The notes: generated by a model not told the origin, from the sequence alone. Positions 51,414-61,060 are shown, counted from the first letter of the stretch. The stretch: 64,000 nucleotides of DNA from Chersky-299 sp963749535 (GCA_963749535.1 CAVVNF010000019.1:62001-126000), one strand, 5' to 3'. Program-made: numbers and translations.

Positions 51414-53498
51414 CTACTCGGCGGCCTTCCTGGCCTTGGCCTCTTCGACGATCTTGTCGGCCAGGTGCGCCGGCACCTCTTCGTAATGGTCGAATTCCAG
51501 GGTAAACGAACCGCGGCCCGCGGTCATCGACCGCAACTGCGGCGCGTATGTCAACATCTCCGCGAGCGGAACCTGAGCGCGGATGACGTGCATCTCCCCC
51601 ACCGTCTCGCTTCCCTGCGGACGGCCACGCCGACTCGAGAGGTCACCCATGATGTCGCCCATGTTCTCCTCGGGCGCCACCACGTCCACGTTCATGACCG
51701 GCTCGAGAAGGACGGGCTGAGCATCCGCCATGGCCTTGTTCCAGGCCAGCGTCCCGGCCAGTTTGAAGGCCAACTCCGAAGAATCGACCGTGTGATACGA
51801 ACCGTCGAAGAGCTTCACCTTGACGTCTACCACCGGAAAGCCCGCGACGACCCCATGCTCCATGGCCTCTACGATGCCCTTCTCCACCGCGGGGATGAAG
51901 TTGCGGGGGATTGACCCGCCGAAGATGGCGTCCTCGAACTTATAGCCCTCACCGCGGGGCAGCGGCTCCACTTCGATCCAGCAATCGCCGAACTGTCCGC
52001 GACCACCGGTCTGCTTCTTATGCCGCCCTTCCGCGGTCGCCTTCTTGCGGATGGTCTCACGGTAGGGCACTTGCGGCGGATGCAGGTCCACTTCTACTCC
52101 GAAACGCCGCTTGAGCTTGTCGAGGATCACCTCGACGTGCACCTGGCTGGTGCCCGAAATGAGCATCTCTTTCGTCTGCGGGTCGAAGCGTAGTGCCATC
52201 GCCGGGTCTTCTTCGCCAAGCCGTCTCAGTCCGTTGGAGACCTTCTCCTCGTCGCCCCTGGTCTTCGGGGTGATCGCGAAAGAGATCGCCGGCGGCGGGA
52301 ACTCGTAGCGGGGGAACGCCACGGCATTGGCCGGATCGGACAGCGTATCTCCGGTCCCCGTGTCCTTGAGTTTTGCCAAGGCCACGATGTCGCCGGCCCC
52401 GGCTTCCTCAACGCTCTTGGTCTCTTTGCCTTGCATGAGAAGGATGTTCCCGGTCCTCTCCTTTTCCGCGGTCCGGCTGTTCACCAACTGCGTGTCGGTG
52501 GAGATCTTGCCGGAGAATAGCCGCACCAGATTTACCCGACCCGAGAACTGATCGTAGATGGTCTTGAAGACGAAGAGGGCTGTGGGCGAGGACGCGCCCA
52601 TGGGCACCTCCACCGCTCCGTGATCGCCCGCGGCCTTGGTGGCTGCTTTCGGCTTGCGTGTCTTTGGAGAGGGGACAACCTCCAACAGGTTAAGAAGACG
52701 GTCGATGCCGAAGTTCTTGGTCGCCGACACCGGCACGGCCGGAGAGACCGTGCCTGCCGCCACGGCTGCTTGCAGCGCGACAAGGATCTCTTCCTTCGAG
52801 AGCTCGGATCCTTCCAGGTATTTCTCGAGCAAGGCATCGTCCGCCTCCGCCACCCGGTCCACCAGCCGCTCCCGGGCTTCAGCTGCCGCCGCCTGCATAT
52901 CGGTGGGGATTGCCTCCGCCTTGCCCTTGCCGGAATTCCCGGAGTACGTGTAGGCTTTCATCTCCACCAGGTCGACGATGCCCCTGAACCCCGCTTCTTC
53001 TCCGATGGGAAGGGCCACCGCGACGACTTCGTCACCAAACCGTGCCTGCAGAGCGGACAGAGCATCCGAGAAGACGGCGCGCTCACGGTCCATCATGGTG
53101 ACTGCCACCACGCGAGACACTCCGAGCTCGACGGCACGCTTCCAGACACGCTCGGTCTGAACTTCCACCTTCGTGACCGCATTGACCGCCACGATCACAC
53201 CTTCGACCACGCTGAGGGTGCCCAGAGCCTCATTGATAAAGGAGGCCTCACCCGGGGTGTCGATGACGTTGTATTTGAGCCCGGCCCACTCGATATGGGA
53301 AAGTCCGGCCGAGATGGTCATCTGACGTTTGATCTCGTCCTCGTCGTGGTCCATGGTGGTGGTACCGTCCGCCACCGAGCCCAGCCGGTTCTTCGCTCCC
53401 GCCGTGAACAGCATCGCCTCGACGAGCGAGGTCTTCCCCGCCCCGCGGTGCCCAACCACCGCCAGGTTCCTTAACTTGGCAGGGTCTACCAAAGCCAT
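51414..53498 (-). CDS. EF-G-like translational GTPase (paralogue, not canonical EF-G)
   Basis: 694 residues with the EF-G domain order: G domain, domain II (about 305-390), domains III-V. G1 is GHRGAGKTS (16-24). G3 reads DTPGEASF, so the catalytic His that follows DTPG in EF-G is Glu here (E84). G4 reads TMMD (134-137) in place of NKMD. The protein matches the EF-G-like subfamily (FusA2, Thermotoga TM1651 type) whose role is unsettled. It is not in a str operon with rpsL, rpsG or tuf. A terminator of the upstream operon lies 67 bp before the start, so it is transcribed alone. Confidence 0.85.
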   Translation of the reverse strand: MALVDPAKLRNLAVVGHRGAGKTSLVEAMLFTAGAKNRLGSVADGTTTMDHDEDEIKRQMTISAGLSHIEWAGLKYNVIDTPGEASFINEALGTLSVVEGVIVAVNAVTKVEVQTERVWKRAVELGVSRVVAVTMMDRERAVFSDALSALQARFGDEVVAVALPIGEEAGFRGIVDLVEMKAYTYSGNSGKGKAEAIPTDMQAAAAEARERLVDRVAEADDALLEKYLEGSELSKEEILVALQAAVAAGTVSPAVPVSATKNFGIDRLLNLLEVVPSPKTRKPKAATKAAGDHGAVEVPMGASSPTALFVFKTIYDQFSGRVNLVRLFSGKISTDTQLVNSRTAEKERTGNILLMQGKETKSVEEAGAGDIVALAKLKDTGTGDTLSDPANAVAFPRYEFPPPAISFAITPKTRGDEEKVSNGLRRLGEEDPAMALRFDPQTKEMLISGTSQVHVEVILDKLKRRFGVEVDLHPPQVPYRETIRKKATAEGRHKKQTGGRGQFGDCWIEVEPLPRGEGYKFEDAIFGGSIPRNFIPAVEKGIVEAMEHGVVAGFPVVDVKVKLFDGSYHTVDSSELAFKLAGTLAWNKAMADAQPVLLEPVMNVDVVAPEENMGDIMGDLSSRRGRPQGSETVGEMHVIRAQVPLAEMLTYAPQLRSMTAGRGSFTLEFDHYEEVPAHLADKIVEEAKARKAAE

Positions 53499-53565
53499 GA
53501 GTCCTCCTCGCCTATGCCTTCCAATATCTCAAGACGGTTCGGGGCGAGGGATCGCCCCAGAGAAC

Positions 53566-53592
53566 AAAAAGACGCTGCCCTCGGGCAACGTC
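53566..53592 (-). terminator. Rho-independent terminator of the rpmF-side operon
   Basis: On the minus strand a stem of about 10 bp (53583-53592 with 53571-53580, one G-T pair) is followed by TTTTT (plus A at 53566-53570). It ends transcription coming from rpmF and the small gene at 53685, and separates them from the EF-G-like gene. Confidence 0.8.
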
Positions 53593-53684
53593 CTTCAACG
53601 CGGAACAGATTTTCGCGGTATGCAATGCCGGTGATCGAGTGACCTTTGCGAATGCGCATCGATGGACAGACCTCAGGTGTTGCC

Positions 53685-53930
53685 TTAGTCGCTTGGCTTC
53701 AGCTGGTACCGACGGTCTCTCCTCACCCACGCAATCGCCCCGATCGCGCCAGGAAGCAGCTCCAGATCGCCGTCGCGCGCCTCCACTCTGACGATCTCGA
53801 AATCCCTGTAGAAGACCTTGATCGCCCCTGCGACGGTCTGCAAGGTAGTGGTGCGCAGGCTACCATCGGGCGCTTGGACCGAGCCCAGCAGGCTGACCGT
53901 GGCTTCCCCTTCCTGGACGATTATCGGCAT
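53685..53930 (-). CDS. Possible small protein of unknown function
   Basis: 81 residues from an ATG at 53930, in the same direction as rpmF and ending about 90 bp before a clear terminator. The predicted protein looks beta-rich (VQEGEATVSLLGSVQ, IKVFYRDFEIVRVEA) and ends in a basic stretch (WVRRDRRYQLK). I recognise no family. The ribosome site is poor (GGGGGT). Position between rpmF and the operon terminator supports it; length and lack of homology argue for caution. Confidence 0.45.
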   Translation of the reverse strand: MPIIVQEGEATVSLLGSVQAPDGSLRTTTLQTVAGAIKVFYRDFEIVRVEARDGDLELLPGAIGAIAWVRRDRRYQLKPSD

Positions 53931-53971
53931 CAGACCCCCATTCGCCGGGCCGGCACGTCTCTACCTCTTGG

Positions 53972-54151
53972 CTACTCTTCTACCTGCACCACTTGCCTGC
54001 CGCGGTACATGCCACAGTTTGGGCATACACGGTGCGGCAGTTGCGGTTGGTGGCAATGCGGGCACTCGATAAAGCCGGGTGCGACACCCTTGTGCGTCGC
54101 GCGCCGCGAATCCCTGCGAGCCTTAGATGTCTTCCTCTTGGGTACGGCCAT
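53972..54151 (-). CDS. rpmF: Ribosomal protein bL32
   Basis: 59 residues, start ATG at 54151. The N-terminus MAVPKRKTSKARRDSRR is the typical bL32 start. Four cysteines (C30, C33, C43, C46) in CPHC and CPNC form a zinc ribbon, so this is the zinc-binding (C+) form. It directly follows DUF177, the widespread yceD-rpmF pair. Confidence 0.95.
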   Translation of the reverse strand: MAVPKRKTSKARRDSRRATHKGVAPGFIECPHCHQPQLPHRVCPNCGMYRGRQVVQVEE

Positions 54152-54213
54152 ACCGCGCCCCTTTCATAGCTGATGGTCAAACCATGGATATGTACCCCAT
54201 CGGAGCGGAATGT

Positions 54214-54748
54214 TCAAGGGGAAGGGGTGGTCTCTCCCGTGAAATCCTTCAATTTAGCCCACCGCTCATCGGCTTGCACCGGCGGGCACCCGCACGGCCC
54301 TTCGTTGAGATCATGCCCGCATTGCTGGCAAAGCCCGCGACATTCCTCACTGCATACGATGCGAGCCGGCGTAGCGAGAACAATAGCCTCCCGGGCCAAT
54401 CCCGACAAGTCGACCACCATGTCGTCGACGAAATCACTAAGGTCTGCCTGATCCCACCCCTCCTTCGAGCGTGGGGACGAATTCCTGCTCCTCAGCCCTC
54501 AACTTGAGTACCACTTCTCGCAGACACCGAGCACAAGGGCCGTACACGGTGACTGCCGAGATGACCTTTATCAGAAAGCCTCCCGCCACCCGGTCGACAA
54601 TGAGGTCTACCCCGTCTGCGGCTAGGACGTCGTATCGCTCTCCCCCAAGCACTATAGGCGCGATCTTGAGCGGGAACGTACGCTCGAAGCGCTCCCCGCC
54701 TCTGAGAGCGAGGTCCTTCAGATCGACCTGGACACTGGCTGATGTCAT
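54214..54748 (-). CDS. DUF177 (YceD) protein, frameshifted
   Basis: About 178 residues from the ATG at 54748; a TTG at 54781 is possible. The first frame has VQVDLKDLALRGGERFERTF and YGPCARCLREVVLKL with EEQEFVPTLEGG. The second has VVDLSGLAREAIVLATP and the Cys cluster CSEECRGLCQQCGHDLNEG. The family is needed for 23S rRNA accumulation in some organisms. The frame breaks at about 54456-54460 in a run of four G (sense strand); removing one gives LEGGWDQADLSDFVDDMVVDL. It precedes rpmF, and a SepIVA-like gene precedes it, as in mycobacteria (Rv2926c-Rv2927c). Confidence 0.88.
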
Positions 54749-54814
54749 GGCATACCGCTGGCGATCAGGATTACCGCACAACCGTAGATGTGGGCCCGCC
54801 GAGAAGCGGACCTG

Positions 54815-55279
54815 TCACTCGGAGACGATCTCGCCACCCCGGGTCTGTAGACGCTCCCGCCCCCGTTGCACGGCGGCGAGGAACTTGTCCAGGTTGGTCT
54901 CCAAGGTCTTCAGGATCTCGTCCGCGTAATCCTCCGCACCAAGCCGGATCTCCCGCTCCCTCGCTTCGGCCTCGCGGATGATGTCCTCCGCCTGCCTCTG
55001 AGCGCGCTTGACGACTTCCTGCTCGCTTGCCAGCCTTTGCGCCTCTTCGCGAGCCTCGGCGAGGATCCGCTCAGACTCCTCCTTGGCCTCCTGCAGCATC
55101 TCCTGGCGCTCCTTGACGATCCACCGCGCCTGCTTGATCTCCTCCGGGATCGTGGCCCGCATCTGGTCCAGCAGATCGTAGATCGAGTCCCGGTCGATCA
55201 TGACCTTGTCGGTCATGGGGAACGTGCTCGCGCCGTGGACCAGGTCGTCCAGCTTGTCGATCAGAACGAGAACGTCCAT
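54815..55279 (-). CDS. SepIVA-like (DivIVA-related) coiled-coil protein
   Basis: 154 residues. The N-terminus (MDVLVLIDKLDDLVHGA) precedes a region around DRDSIYDLLDQMRATIP and a long charged coiled coil (about 60-130: EAKEESERILAEAREEAQRLASEQEVV in parts). No membrane segment. In Mycobacterium the gene before the DUF177 gene encodes SepIVA, an essential DivIVA-like septum protein; this protein is shorter (SepIVA is about 245). Assignment by synteny and form. It follows coaD by 3 bp. A job in division or pole organisation is inferred. Confidence 0.78.
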   Translation of the reverse strand: MDVLVLIDKLDDLVHGASTFPMTDKVMIDRDSIYDLLDQMRATIPEEIKQARWIVKERQEMLQEAKEESERILAEAREEAQRLASEQEVVKRAQRQAEDIIREAEAREREIRLGAEDYADEILKTLETNLDKFLAAVQRGRERLQTRGGEIVSE

Positions 55280-55282
55280 TCT

Positions 55283-55775
55283 TCACCCCTTCACGGAAGG
55301 ATACATTTCTGCGAAGCGACGCGCGACGACATCCGGCACCAGATCGCCCACACAACCGCCAAACCTCACTATCTCTTTCACACCGCTCGAACTTAGGAAA
55401 GCGTACTCCGGACGAGGCCATCAGGTACATAGTCTCCAGGTCCGGGTCGAGCTTCCTGTTCAATTGTGCCATCTGGAACTCGTATTCGAAATCGGTGACG
55501 GCCCGAAGCCCCTTTACCAGGACGTGGGCACCCACTTCTCGAGCGAGATCGACGACAAGACCTTTGATAATCGCGACCGTAACATTCGGCAGGTCCCGCG
55601 TCGACTCCTCCAGGAAGTGCACGCGATCCTCCACGCCAAAAAGAACCTGCTTCCGATATGCATCGTCCACTACGCCTACAACGACGGTGTCGAACATGGA
55701 CGCACACCGAGTGATGATATCCAGATGTCCCACGGTGACAGGGTCGTACGTGCCCGGACAAAGCACGGTGTTCAA
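55283..55775 (-). CDS. coaD: Phosphopantetheine adenylyltransferase, frameshifted
   Basis: The fourth step of CoA synthesis, 4'-phosphopantetheine plus ATP to dephospho-CoA. The first frame has the nucleotidyl motif PGTYDPVTVGHLDII and GLRAVTDFEYEFQMA, ending LETMYLMASS. The second frame continues EYAFLSSSGVKEIVRFGGCVGDLVPDVVARR in parts and stops at 55283-55285. The break lies at about 55407-55412; removing one C of a CC pair gives ASSEYAFLSSSG, the usual ISSTxV-type region. The total is about 163 residues, the family's normal length. The N-terminus lies 3 bp into the rsmD end. Confidence 0.94.
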
Positions 55776-56332
55776 TGACTTCCCCTCTCCAGCTTGACCA
55801 TGAGGATCCTGGTGTCGCCGTAGAGACGGTCGAACACCACCACTTGACCGAAGGATGCATGTGAACCCCGGTGGCCTTCGACGATCACCAGCCCGTCGTC
55901 CTTGACCAGAGCCGGAAGCAACGGCTCAAGAGCCACTTCCACATCCGGAAGCATTCTATAGGGAGGGTCCACAAAGAGCAAATCAAAGCCGCCGGTCGGC
56001 GCGCCCAGTTGCCCGGCGGCGCGCAGATAATCGGCGACCATCACCCGAGCGACATCCCGATAACCGAGGGCGGATATATTCTCCTGCAAAACCGCCGCAG
56101 CGGCCGGATCCGCTTCCACGAAGACGCACGACGCCGCTCCCCGGGAGAGCGACTCCAAGCCGAGCGCGCCTGTGCCGGCGAACAGGTCGAGCACCCTCAG
56201 TCCGGATATCGGGCCCAGTACAGAGAAGATGGCCTCGCGGACTTTCTCACCCGTGGGTCGAAGCACGGCTCCGTTCACCACCTTCAGCCGGTGACCACGC
56301 TTCGCCCCTGCCACGATCCGGAGTGTTCCCAT
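55772..56332 (-). CDS. rsmD: 16S rRNA (guanine(966)-N2)-methyltransferase RsmD
   Basis: 186 residues from the ATG at 56332, giving the usual start MGTLRIVAGAKRGHRL. The SAM motif is VLDLFAGTGALGLESLSRGA, and the catalytic FVDPPY (NPPY type) lies near residue 120. LRPTGEKVREAIFSVL is the family's N-terminal signature. It methylates G966 of 16S rRNA. The order recG-rsmD-coaD is conserved in many bacteria. It overlaps coaD by 4 bp. Confidence 0.95.
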   Translation of the reverse strand: MGTLRIVAGAKRGHRLKVVNGAVLRPTGEKVREAIFSVLGPISGLRVLDLFAGTGALGLESLSRGAASCVFVEADPAAAAVLQENISALGYRDVARVMVADYLRAAGQLGAPTGGFDLLFVDPPYRMLPDVEVALEPLLPALVKDDGLVIVEGHRGSHASFGQVVVFDRLYGDTRILMVKLERGSH

Positions 56333-56352
56333 CGCCGGCCTTGTCCCTTCGC

Positions 56353-58539
56353 CTAGACTCTCTCCACCCACGTCAAACGGCTGCCGAAACGCCGCTCGGC
56401 CTCCTCAATCAGGAAGCTGCGGGCCGCTTTGGGAAGCCCGGTTCCGCTTCCCGACAGAACATCGTACGCCAGGTGCCGGGCCTCCTCGAGGATGCGGCGA
56501 TCACGCAGAAGGGAGGCTACCTCTAAGTCCCCGTACCCGGACTGCCTCTCTCCGAAGAGCTGGCCCTCGCCCCGGGCCATCATGTCGGCTTCCGCCAGGG
56601 CGAAGCCGTCGTTGGTGCGAGCGAACAATGCCAGCCGGCTCAAGACCGCCTCCTCCTCCCCCTCTGCCATGAGGAAGCAGTAGGACTCGCCCCCGCCTCG
56701 GCCCACGCGGCCTCGCAGCTGGTGGAGCTGGGACAGGCCGAAGCGCCGTGCTCCCTCGATGACCATGACCGTAGCGTTGGCGACATCCACTCCAACCTCG
56801 ATGACGGAGGTACTCACCAGCGCGTCCACCTCTCCAGAGGCGAACTGGGACATCACTTCGGCCTTCTCCGATGTAGGGAGCTGGCCGTGAAGAAGGCGCA
56901 CCCGGAAACCCGCCAGCTCGCCGCCGGCAAGTTGCTCGAAGGTCTGCCGGGCTGACGCCGCCTCCAGGGAGTCGCTCTCCTCGATCAGCGGGCAGACCAC
57001 GTAGACCTGTCTACCGAGGGTCAGTTGCTCCCGTACGAACTCCCACATCCGGGCCTCAGAGTCCGCAAAGACGAGGCGCGTACGTGCCGGCCGCCTGCCG
57101 GCGGGCATCTCGTCGAGCACGCTCACGTCCAGATCGCCGTAGAGGGTCAGGCTCAGCGTCCGCGGGATGGGAGTGGCCGACATGTGCAGGGTGTGCGGCC
57201 ACGATCCGTCCTCGCCGGCCGCCATGATAGCCTCGCGCTGCCGGACCCCGAAACGGTGCTGCTCGTCGACCACTGTGACCCGCAGGTCGTGGAAATGCAC
57301 GCCTTCCTGGATGAGAGCGTGGGTGCCGATCACGACCTCGATCTCGCCTCGTGCGATGGCTTCCTTCATCTTGCGTCGCTCGCCGGTGGCCTGACTGCCT
57401 TTGAGAAGCCCCACCTTGACCCCAAGGGCCCCGAACTCCGCGCCCAATCGCGCAGCATGCTGATCGGCGAGGACCTCGGTGGGGGACATCAACGCGGCCT
57501 GCCCTCCTTCTTCGACCGCGCGCAGCATGCAGTAGGCCGCGACCATGGTCTTCCCCGAACCCACATCGCCGTGGAGCAGGCGTTGCATGGGCACCTGCCG
57601 CAGGAGGTCGCTCTCGATCTCCGAGATGACCCGGTGCTGCGCCGACGTCGGCTCGTAGGGCAGACCCTCGACGTAGCCCCGGCTCAACTTTCCAGGCTGC
57701 CGCAAGCTCCTCGCTTTTCGCGTGGCGTCCTGCTTGAAACGCCGGCCGAGAACGGCCAGTTGGAGCAGCAACAATTCCTCGTAGGCCAGCCGTTCACGCG
57801 CCTTGTGCGCTTCCTCCATAGAGGCTGGGAAATGGTTGGACAGCACCGCCTCCGGTTTCCCCGGGAACCTCTTGCGCGCCAGAGTCCGCGCGGGCAACGG
57901 GTCCAGCAGGTTCCTCGCTTCGGGAGCCGCCTTGTGCAACAAGGAGCGGATGGTCCTTACGCTCAATTCACCACAGGTGGGATATACCGGGACCAGACCG
58001 AGGATGTGAAGGCTCTCCCCCGCATCCCCTAGGATCTCATGACGTTTCACGAGGAAACTAGCGACTCCGTGCCTCCGGACCATCGTCCCTCTGACGAGGA
58101 TCTCAGGCCGTTCGCTGAATGGCGCCTGGAGATACGGCTGGTTGTACCAGGTGGCGAGCACGCTGCCGGTGTCGTCGCCTACTAAAGCCTCCAACACCGT
58201 CACCCGCCGGCGTCTGGTCTCCCGGAGAGCGCAGGAAGTGACACGCACCTGCAGCGTGACCTCCTCGCCGAGGGGGAGTGCACCCACCGATGTGATCCGG
58301 GACGGCGGTTCGTGGCGGAAGGGCATGTGCAGGAGAAGATCACGGACGGTCTCCAAGCCAAGCTCGTGTAAGCGCCTGGCCGTGACCTTGCCGACCCCTT
58401 TCAGTTGGGCAACCGGCATCTCCAGCCGAGCCGGGTCGATGGTCTTCTTGGAAGTGACCGGCAGTACCAGAGCCGAGGGTTGTGTGGCTGCTGGCGAACC
58501 CAGGGGGAAGTGGATGCCGCCCCCGGTCCCGGCGCTCAT
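56353..58539 (-). CDS. recG: ATP-dependent DNA helicase RecG
   Basis: 728 residues. The wedge/OB N-terminus (VAQLKGVGKVTARRLHELGL, LPLGEEVTLQVRV) is followed by the helicase core: PTSAQHRVISEI, Walker A GDVGSGKT, MSPTEVLADQHA, the DEQH box (VVDEQHRFGVRQRE), MSATPIPRTL, and motif VI QLRGRVGRG. The C-terminal TRG region (AEADMMARGEGQLFGERQSG) is present. RecG remodels stalled forks. The start overlaps the DegV stop by 4 bp. Confidence 0.97.
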   Translation of the reverse strand: MSAGTGGGIHFPLGSPAATQPSALVLPVTSKKTIDPARLEMPVAQLKGVGKVTARRLHELGLETVRDLLLHMPFRHEPPSRITSVGALPLGEEVTLQVRVTSCALRETRRRRVTVLEALVGDDTGSVLATWYNQPYLQAPFSERPEILVRGTMVRRHGVASFLVKRHEILGDAGESLHILGLVPVYPTCGELSVRTIRSLLHKAAPEARNLLDPLPARTLARKRFPGKPEAVLSNHFPASMEEAHKARERLAYEELLLLQLAVLGRRFKQDATRKARSLRQPGKLSRGYVEGLPYEPTSAQHRVISEIESDLLRQVPMQRLLHGDVGSGKTMVAAYCMLRAVEEGGQAALMSPTEVLADQHAARLGAEFGALGVKVGLLKGSQATGERRKMKEAIARGEIEVVIGTHALIQEGVHFHDLRVTVVDEQHRFGVRQREAIMAAGEDGSWPHTLHMSATPIPRTLSLTLYGDLDVSVLDEMPAGRRPARTRLVFADSEARMWEFVREQLTLGRQVYVVCPLIEESDSLEAASARQTFEQLAGGELAGFRVRLLHGQLPTSEKAEVMSQFASGEVDALVSTSVIEVGVDVANATVMVIEGARRFGLSQLHQLRGRVGRGGGESYCFLMAEGEEEAVLSRLALFARTNDGFALAEADMMARGEGQLFGERQSGYGDLEVASLLRDRRILEEARHLAYDVLSGSGTGLPKAARSFLIEEAERRFGSRLTWVERV

Positions 58540-59393
58540 TCCTGGATAAAGCTGAGGGCGACGGCGCGCGGGCCGACGTAGGTGCCGATCACCGGCCCGA
58601 CGATGCTTGTCACCTGGATATGTATGTTACGGTCGGGCACGCCCAGCACGAGCTCCCGCAGTTGGTCCAAGACCGGCAGGTTAAGGCCATGCGATAGCCC
58701 CACATAGGTTTCGAGCCCCGGCCGGGTGTGCTCGATCATGCCGTCTCTCATCACTTCCAGCGCCTGATGTAAGCCCCGCACCTTCTTGTACACGTCGATG
58801 ACGCCCGCGTCGATGCTCAGCACCGGCCTGATGTTGAGAATGGTTCCCACCAGATGGGAAGCTCGTCCGATCCGCCCACCTTTGTAGAGGTTATCGAGCG
58901 TGGTGGGCAGGAAATAGAAGATCTTGTTCGCGACGAAATGAGCGATGTAAGCGTCAAATTCCTCTTCGGGAGTACCTCGGTCCAGCCTCTCGATGAGTCT
59001 CTGGACGAGGAGGGCGATGCCGCCGGTGGCCAATTCCGAATCGACGACCTTCACGCCGTCGATCTGGCTCTGGGCCACGGACGCACTCGCGAAGGTGCCG
59101 CTGAGCCTACTGCTCAAGTGGACGGAATAGACCCGCTCGTATCTCTCGCGGAGCCGGCGGTAGGCCTCCAGGAAAGCACCTGCCGACGGCTGTGATGTGC
59201 GCGGCAGTGCCGGCGAGTTGCGCATCTTCTCGTAGAAGACCTCCGGCTTGAGCTCCACCCAGTCGAGGTACGCTTCCTCACCGAAATAGACAGTGAGAGG
59301 GACTATCGTGATATTGGGGTGAGCGGCCAGGTCGTCGGGCAAGTCTGCGGTAGAGTCCACTACTATCGCCGTCGTGTTCCTGTCGATGATCAC
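58536..59393 (-). CDS. DegV family fatty-acid-binding protein (FakB-like)
   Basis: 285 residues from the GTG at 59393 (AGGGGGAG about 9 nt upstream). VVDSTADLP, the TSQPSAGAF motif and HLSSRLSGTF are the DegV/FakB signatures; NLYKGGRIGRASHLVGT follows. FakB binds a fatty acid and presents it to the kinase FakA. The FakA-like gene lies just upstream, so a working FakAB pair is likely. The acyl-phosphate could feed PlsY (4.9 kb) or, through PlsX, acyl-ACP. Which fatty acids are bound cannot be read from the sequence. Confidence 0.88.
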   Translation of the reverse strand: MIIDRNTTAIVVDSTADLPDDLAAHPNITIVPLTVYFGEEAYLDWVELKPEVFYEKMRNSPALPRTSQPSAGAFLEAYRRLRERYERVYSVHLSSRLSGTFASASVAQSQIDGVKVVDSELATGGIALLVQRLIERLDRGTPEEEFDAYIAHFVANKIFYFLPTTLDNLYKGGRIGRASHLVGTILNIRPVLSIDAGVIDVYKKVRGLHQALEVMRDGMIEHTRPGLETYVGLSHGLNLPVLDQLRELVLGVPDRNIHIQVTSIVGPVIGTYVGPRAVALSFIQE

Positions 59394-59423
59394 GGCGCTA
59401 CCACTCCCCCTGAGCACGGGCTC

Positions 59424-61060
59424 CTATTCGGCAGACAAGAGCAATGGATAAAAAGGTTGTCCACCGTCATATATGTCGATCTCATCGGTGGAATGAGTCT
59501 CTTTGAGGTGCTCCGCGGCCCTGGTGGCCTCAGAGGGGTCGTCGCCCCCGAGGAGCACCGTGAGCATCTCGCGGCCCTCAGTAAGAAGGACCGCCGCTAC
59601 TTCGTCCACCACCGATTCGAGATCACGGGAAGCCATGATGACCTTCTCGTCCACCAGGCCGATGAAATCTCCCACCTTTATCTGTATGCCGTCCACCACT
59701 GAATCTCGGACCGCCCGCGTGATCTCTCCCGCGGCGACCTTCTTGATGGCCGAACGCATGTCCTCGAGGTTCTCGGTTCCTCCGGCGCGCCTGTCGTAAG
59801 CCACCGCCGCCGAGAGACCGGCCTGCATGGAGCGACTGGGCAGCACCAGCACCTGCTTGTCGGCCAGCTTGGCCGTCTGCTCGGCCGTCATGATGACGTT
59901 GCTGTTGTTAGGCAGGATTATCACCGAGGGGGCGGCCGCCTTCCGCACGGCCCGCATCAGGTCTTCCGCCGACGGGTTCATCGACTGGCCACCGTCCACC
60001 ACGAAATCGACGCCCAGATCGCGGAACAGCCGCTTGTTGCCGTCCCCAGCGACCACGGCCACGAGCTGCGTGAGCCCTGGCTCTTGCGGAGGGGTTTCCC
60101 CCGCTTCAGCCAGCCGTAGGCTACGCTGAGCCGTCTGGATCTTCATGTTGTCGATCTCGATCCCGCTCAGCGTGCCCATAGACGTCCCCAGACGCAGGAC
60201 CTGTCCTGGGTCGTCGGTGTGCACATGGATCTTGAGTTGGCTCTCATCGCCTACCACCAACGAGACTGTCGCCGATCTGCGCCAGGCGTTCTTCCAGACC
60301 CGACTTTTCCAGTCCGGAGCCCGAGACCAGGAAGCTCGTGCAGTACGTGTAGATGCTCTCTTCTTCCTCATCCGCATAGACGTCGCCCCCCTGAGGGCTC
60401 AGGTACTCGACGTGCGTGGCGATCGGAGTCTCCCAGGCCGCCCCGCCGTTGGCCGCCCCCTCCACGAGCACAACGAGTCCGTACCCTCCGGCGTCCACCA
60501 CTCCTGCGTCGGCTAAGACCTTGAGGAGGGAAGGAGTCTTCTCTACGCTCCTCCATCCGGCTTGGACGGCTCGTTCGATGAGACCGTGGATGTCCTTCGA
60601 GTCAGGATCGGCCTCAGCGGCCTCCGCCATCTCGCGGAGCACGGTGAGCATCGTCCCCTCCACCGGCTTCCGCACCGCGCGGTAGGCGGTCTCTGTGGCG
60701 TGGCGAAGGGCCGCAGGCAGCGTCTCCCCCGTGACGACGTCCTCCCGCCCGATGATCTCCATGGCCCCACGTATGATCTGGGAGAGGATCACTCCGCTGT
60801 TCCCGCGCGCCCCCATAAGAGCCGCCTGGGAGATGGCATCGCATAGGGCTCGACCGGTAAGCTCTTCGGGCAGCCGCACCCACCGCGTCAACAATGCCCT
60901 TGAGCGTCAGGGCCAGATTGGTACCCGTGTCCCCATCGGGAACAGGGTAGACGTTGAGGTCGTTTATCTCTTGTTTCCGGTCTTCCAAAGCCTGGAAACC
61001 GGCGCCAAGAAGTGCACGAGCCTGCGTTACAGTGAGCGCCGCTCCCCCGTTACTCGCCAA
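59424..61060 (-). CDS. FakA-like fatty acid kinase (DAK/DhaL domain protein), two frameshifts
   Basis: About 545 residues in three frames. Frame 1 starts with the DhaL domain, with NVYPVPDGDTGTNLALTL binding two Mg2+ through Asp. Frame 2 has GARGNSGVILSQIIRG and VDAGGYGLVVLVEG. Frame 3 has DESQLKIHVHTDDPG and the C-terminal DegV-like domain (VIILPNNSNVIMTAEQ). This is the YloV/FakA form, an ATP-dependent kinase of fatty acids bound to FakB. Breaks lie at about 60878-60883 (one G of GGG) and 60258-60262 (one T of TT); the repairs give AVVRLPEELTG and GDSLVVVGDES. It lies between asp23 and the FakB-like gene. Confidence 0.9.

Noticed and set aside
53980..54180. 66-codon minus-strand frame over rpmF
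   Set aside because: A shadow frame; the real gene is bL32 in another frame at 53972-54151, with clear zinc cysteines.
57025..58032. 335-codon open frame on the plus strand
   Set aside because: Antisense to recG, with no motif of its own.
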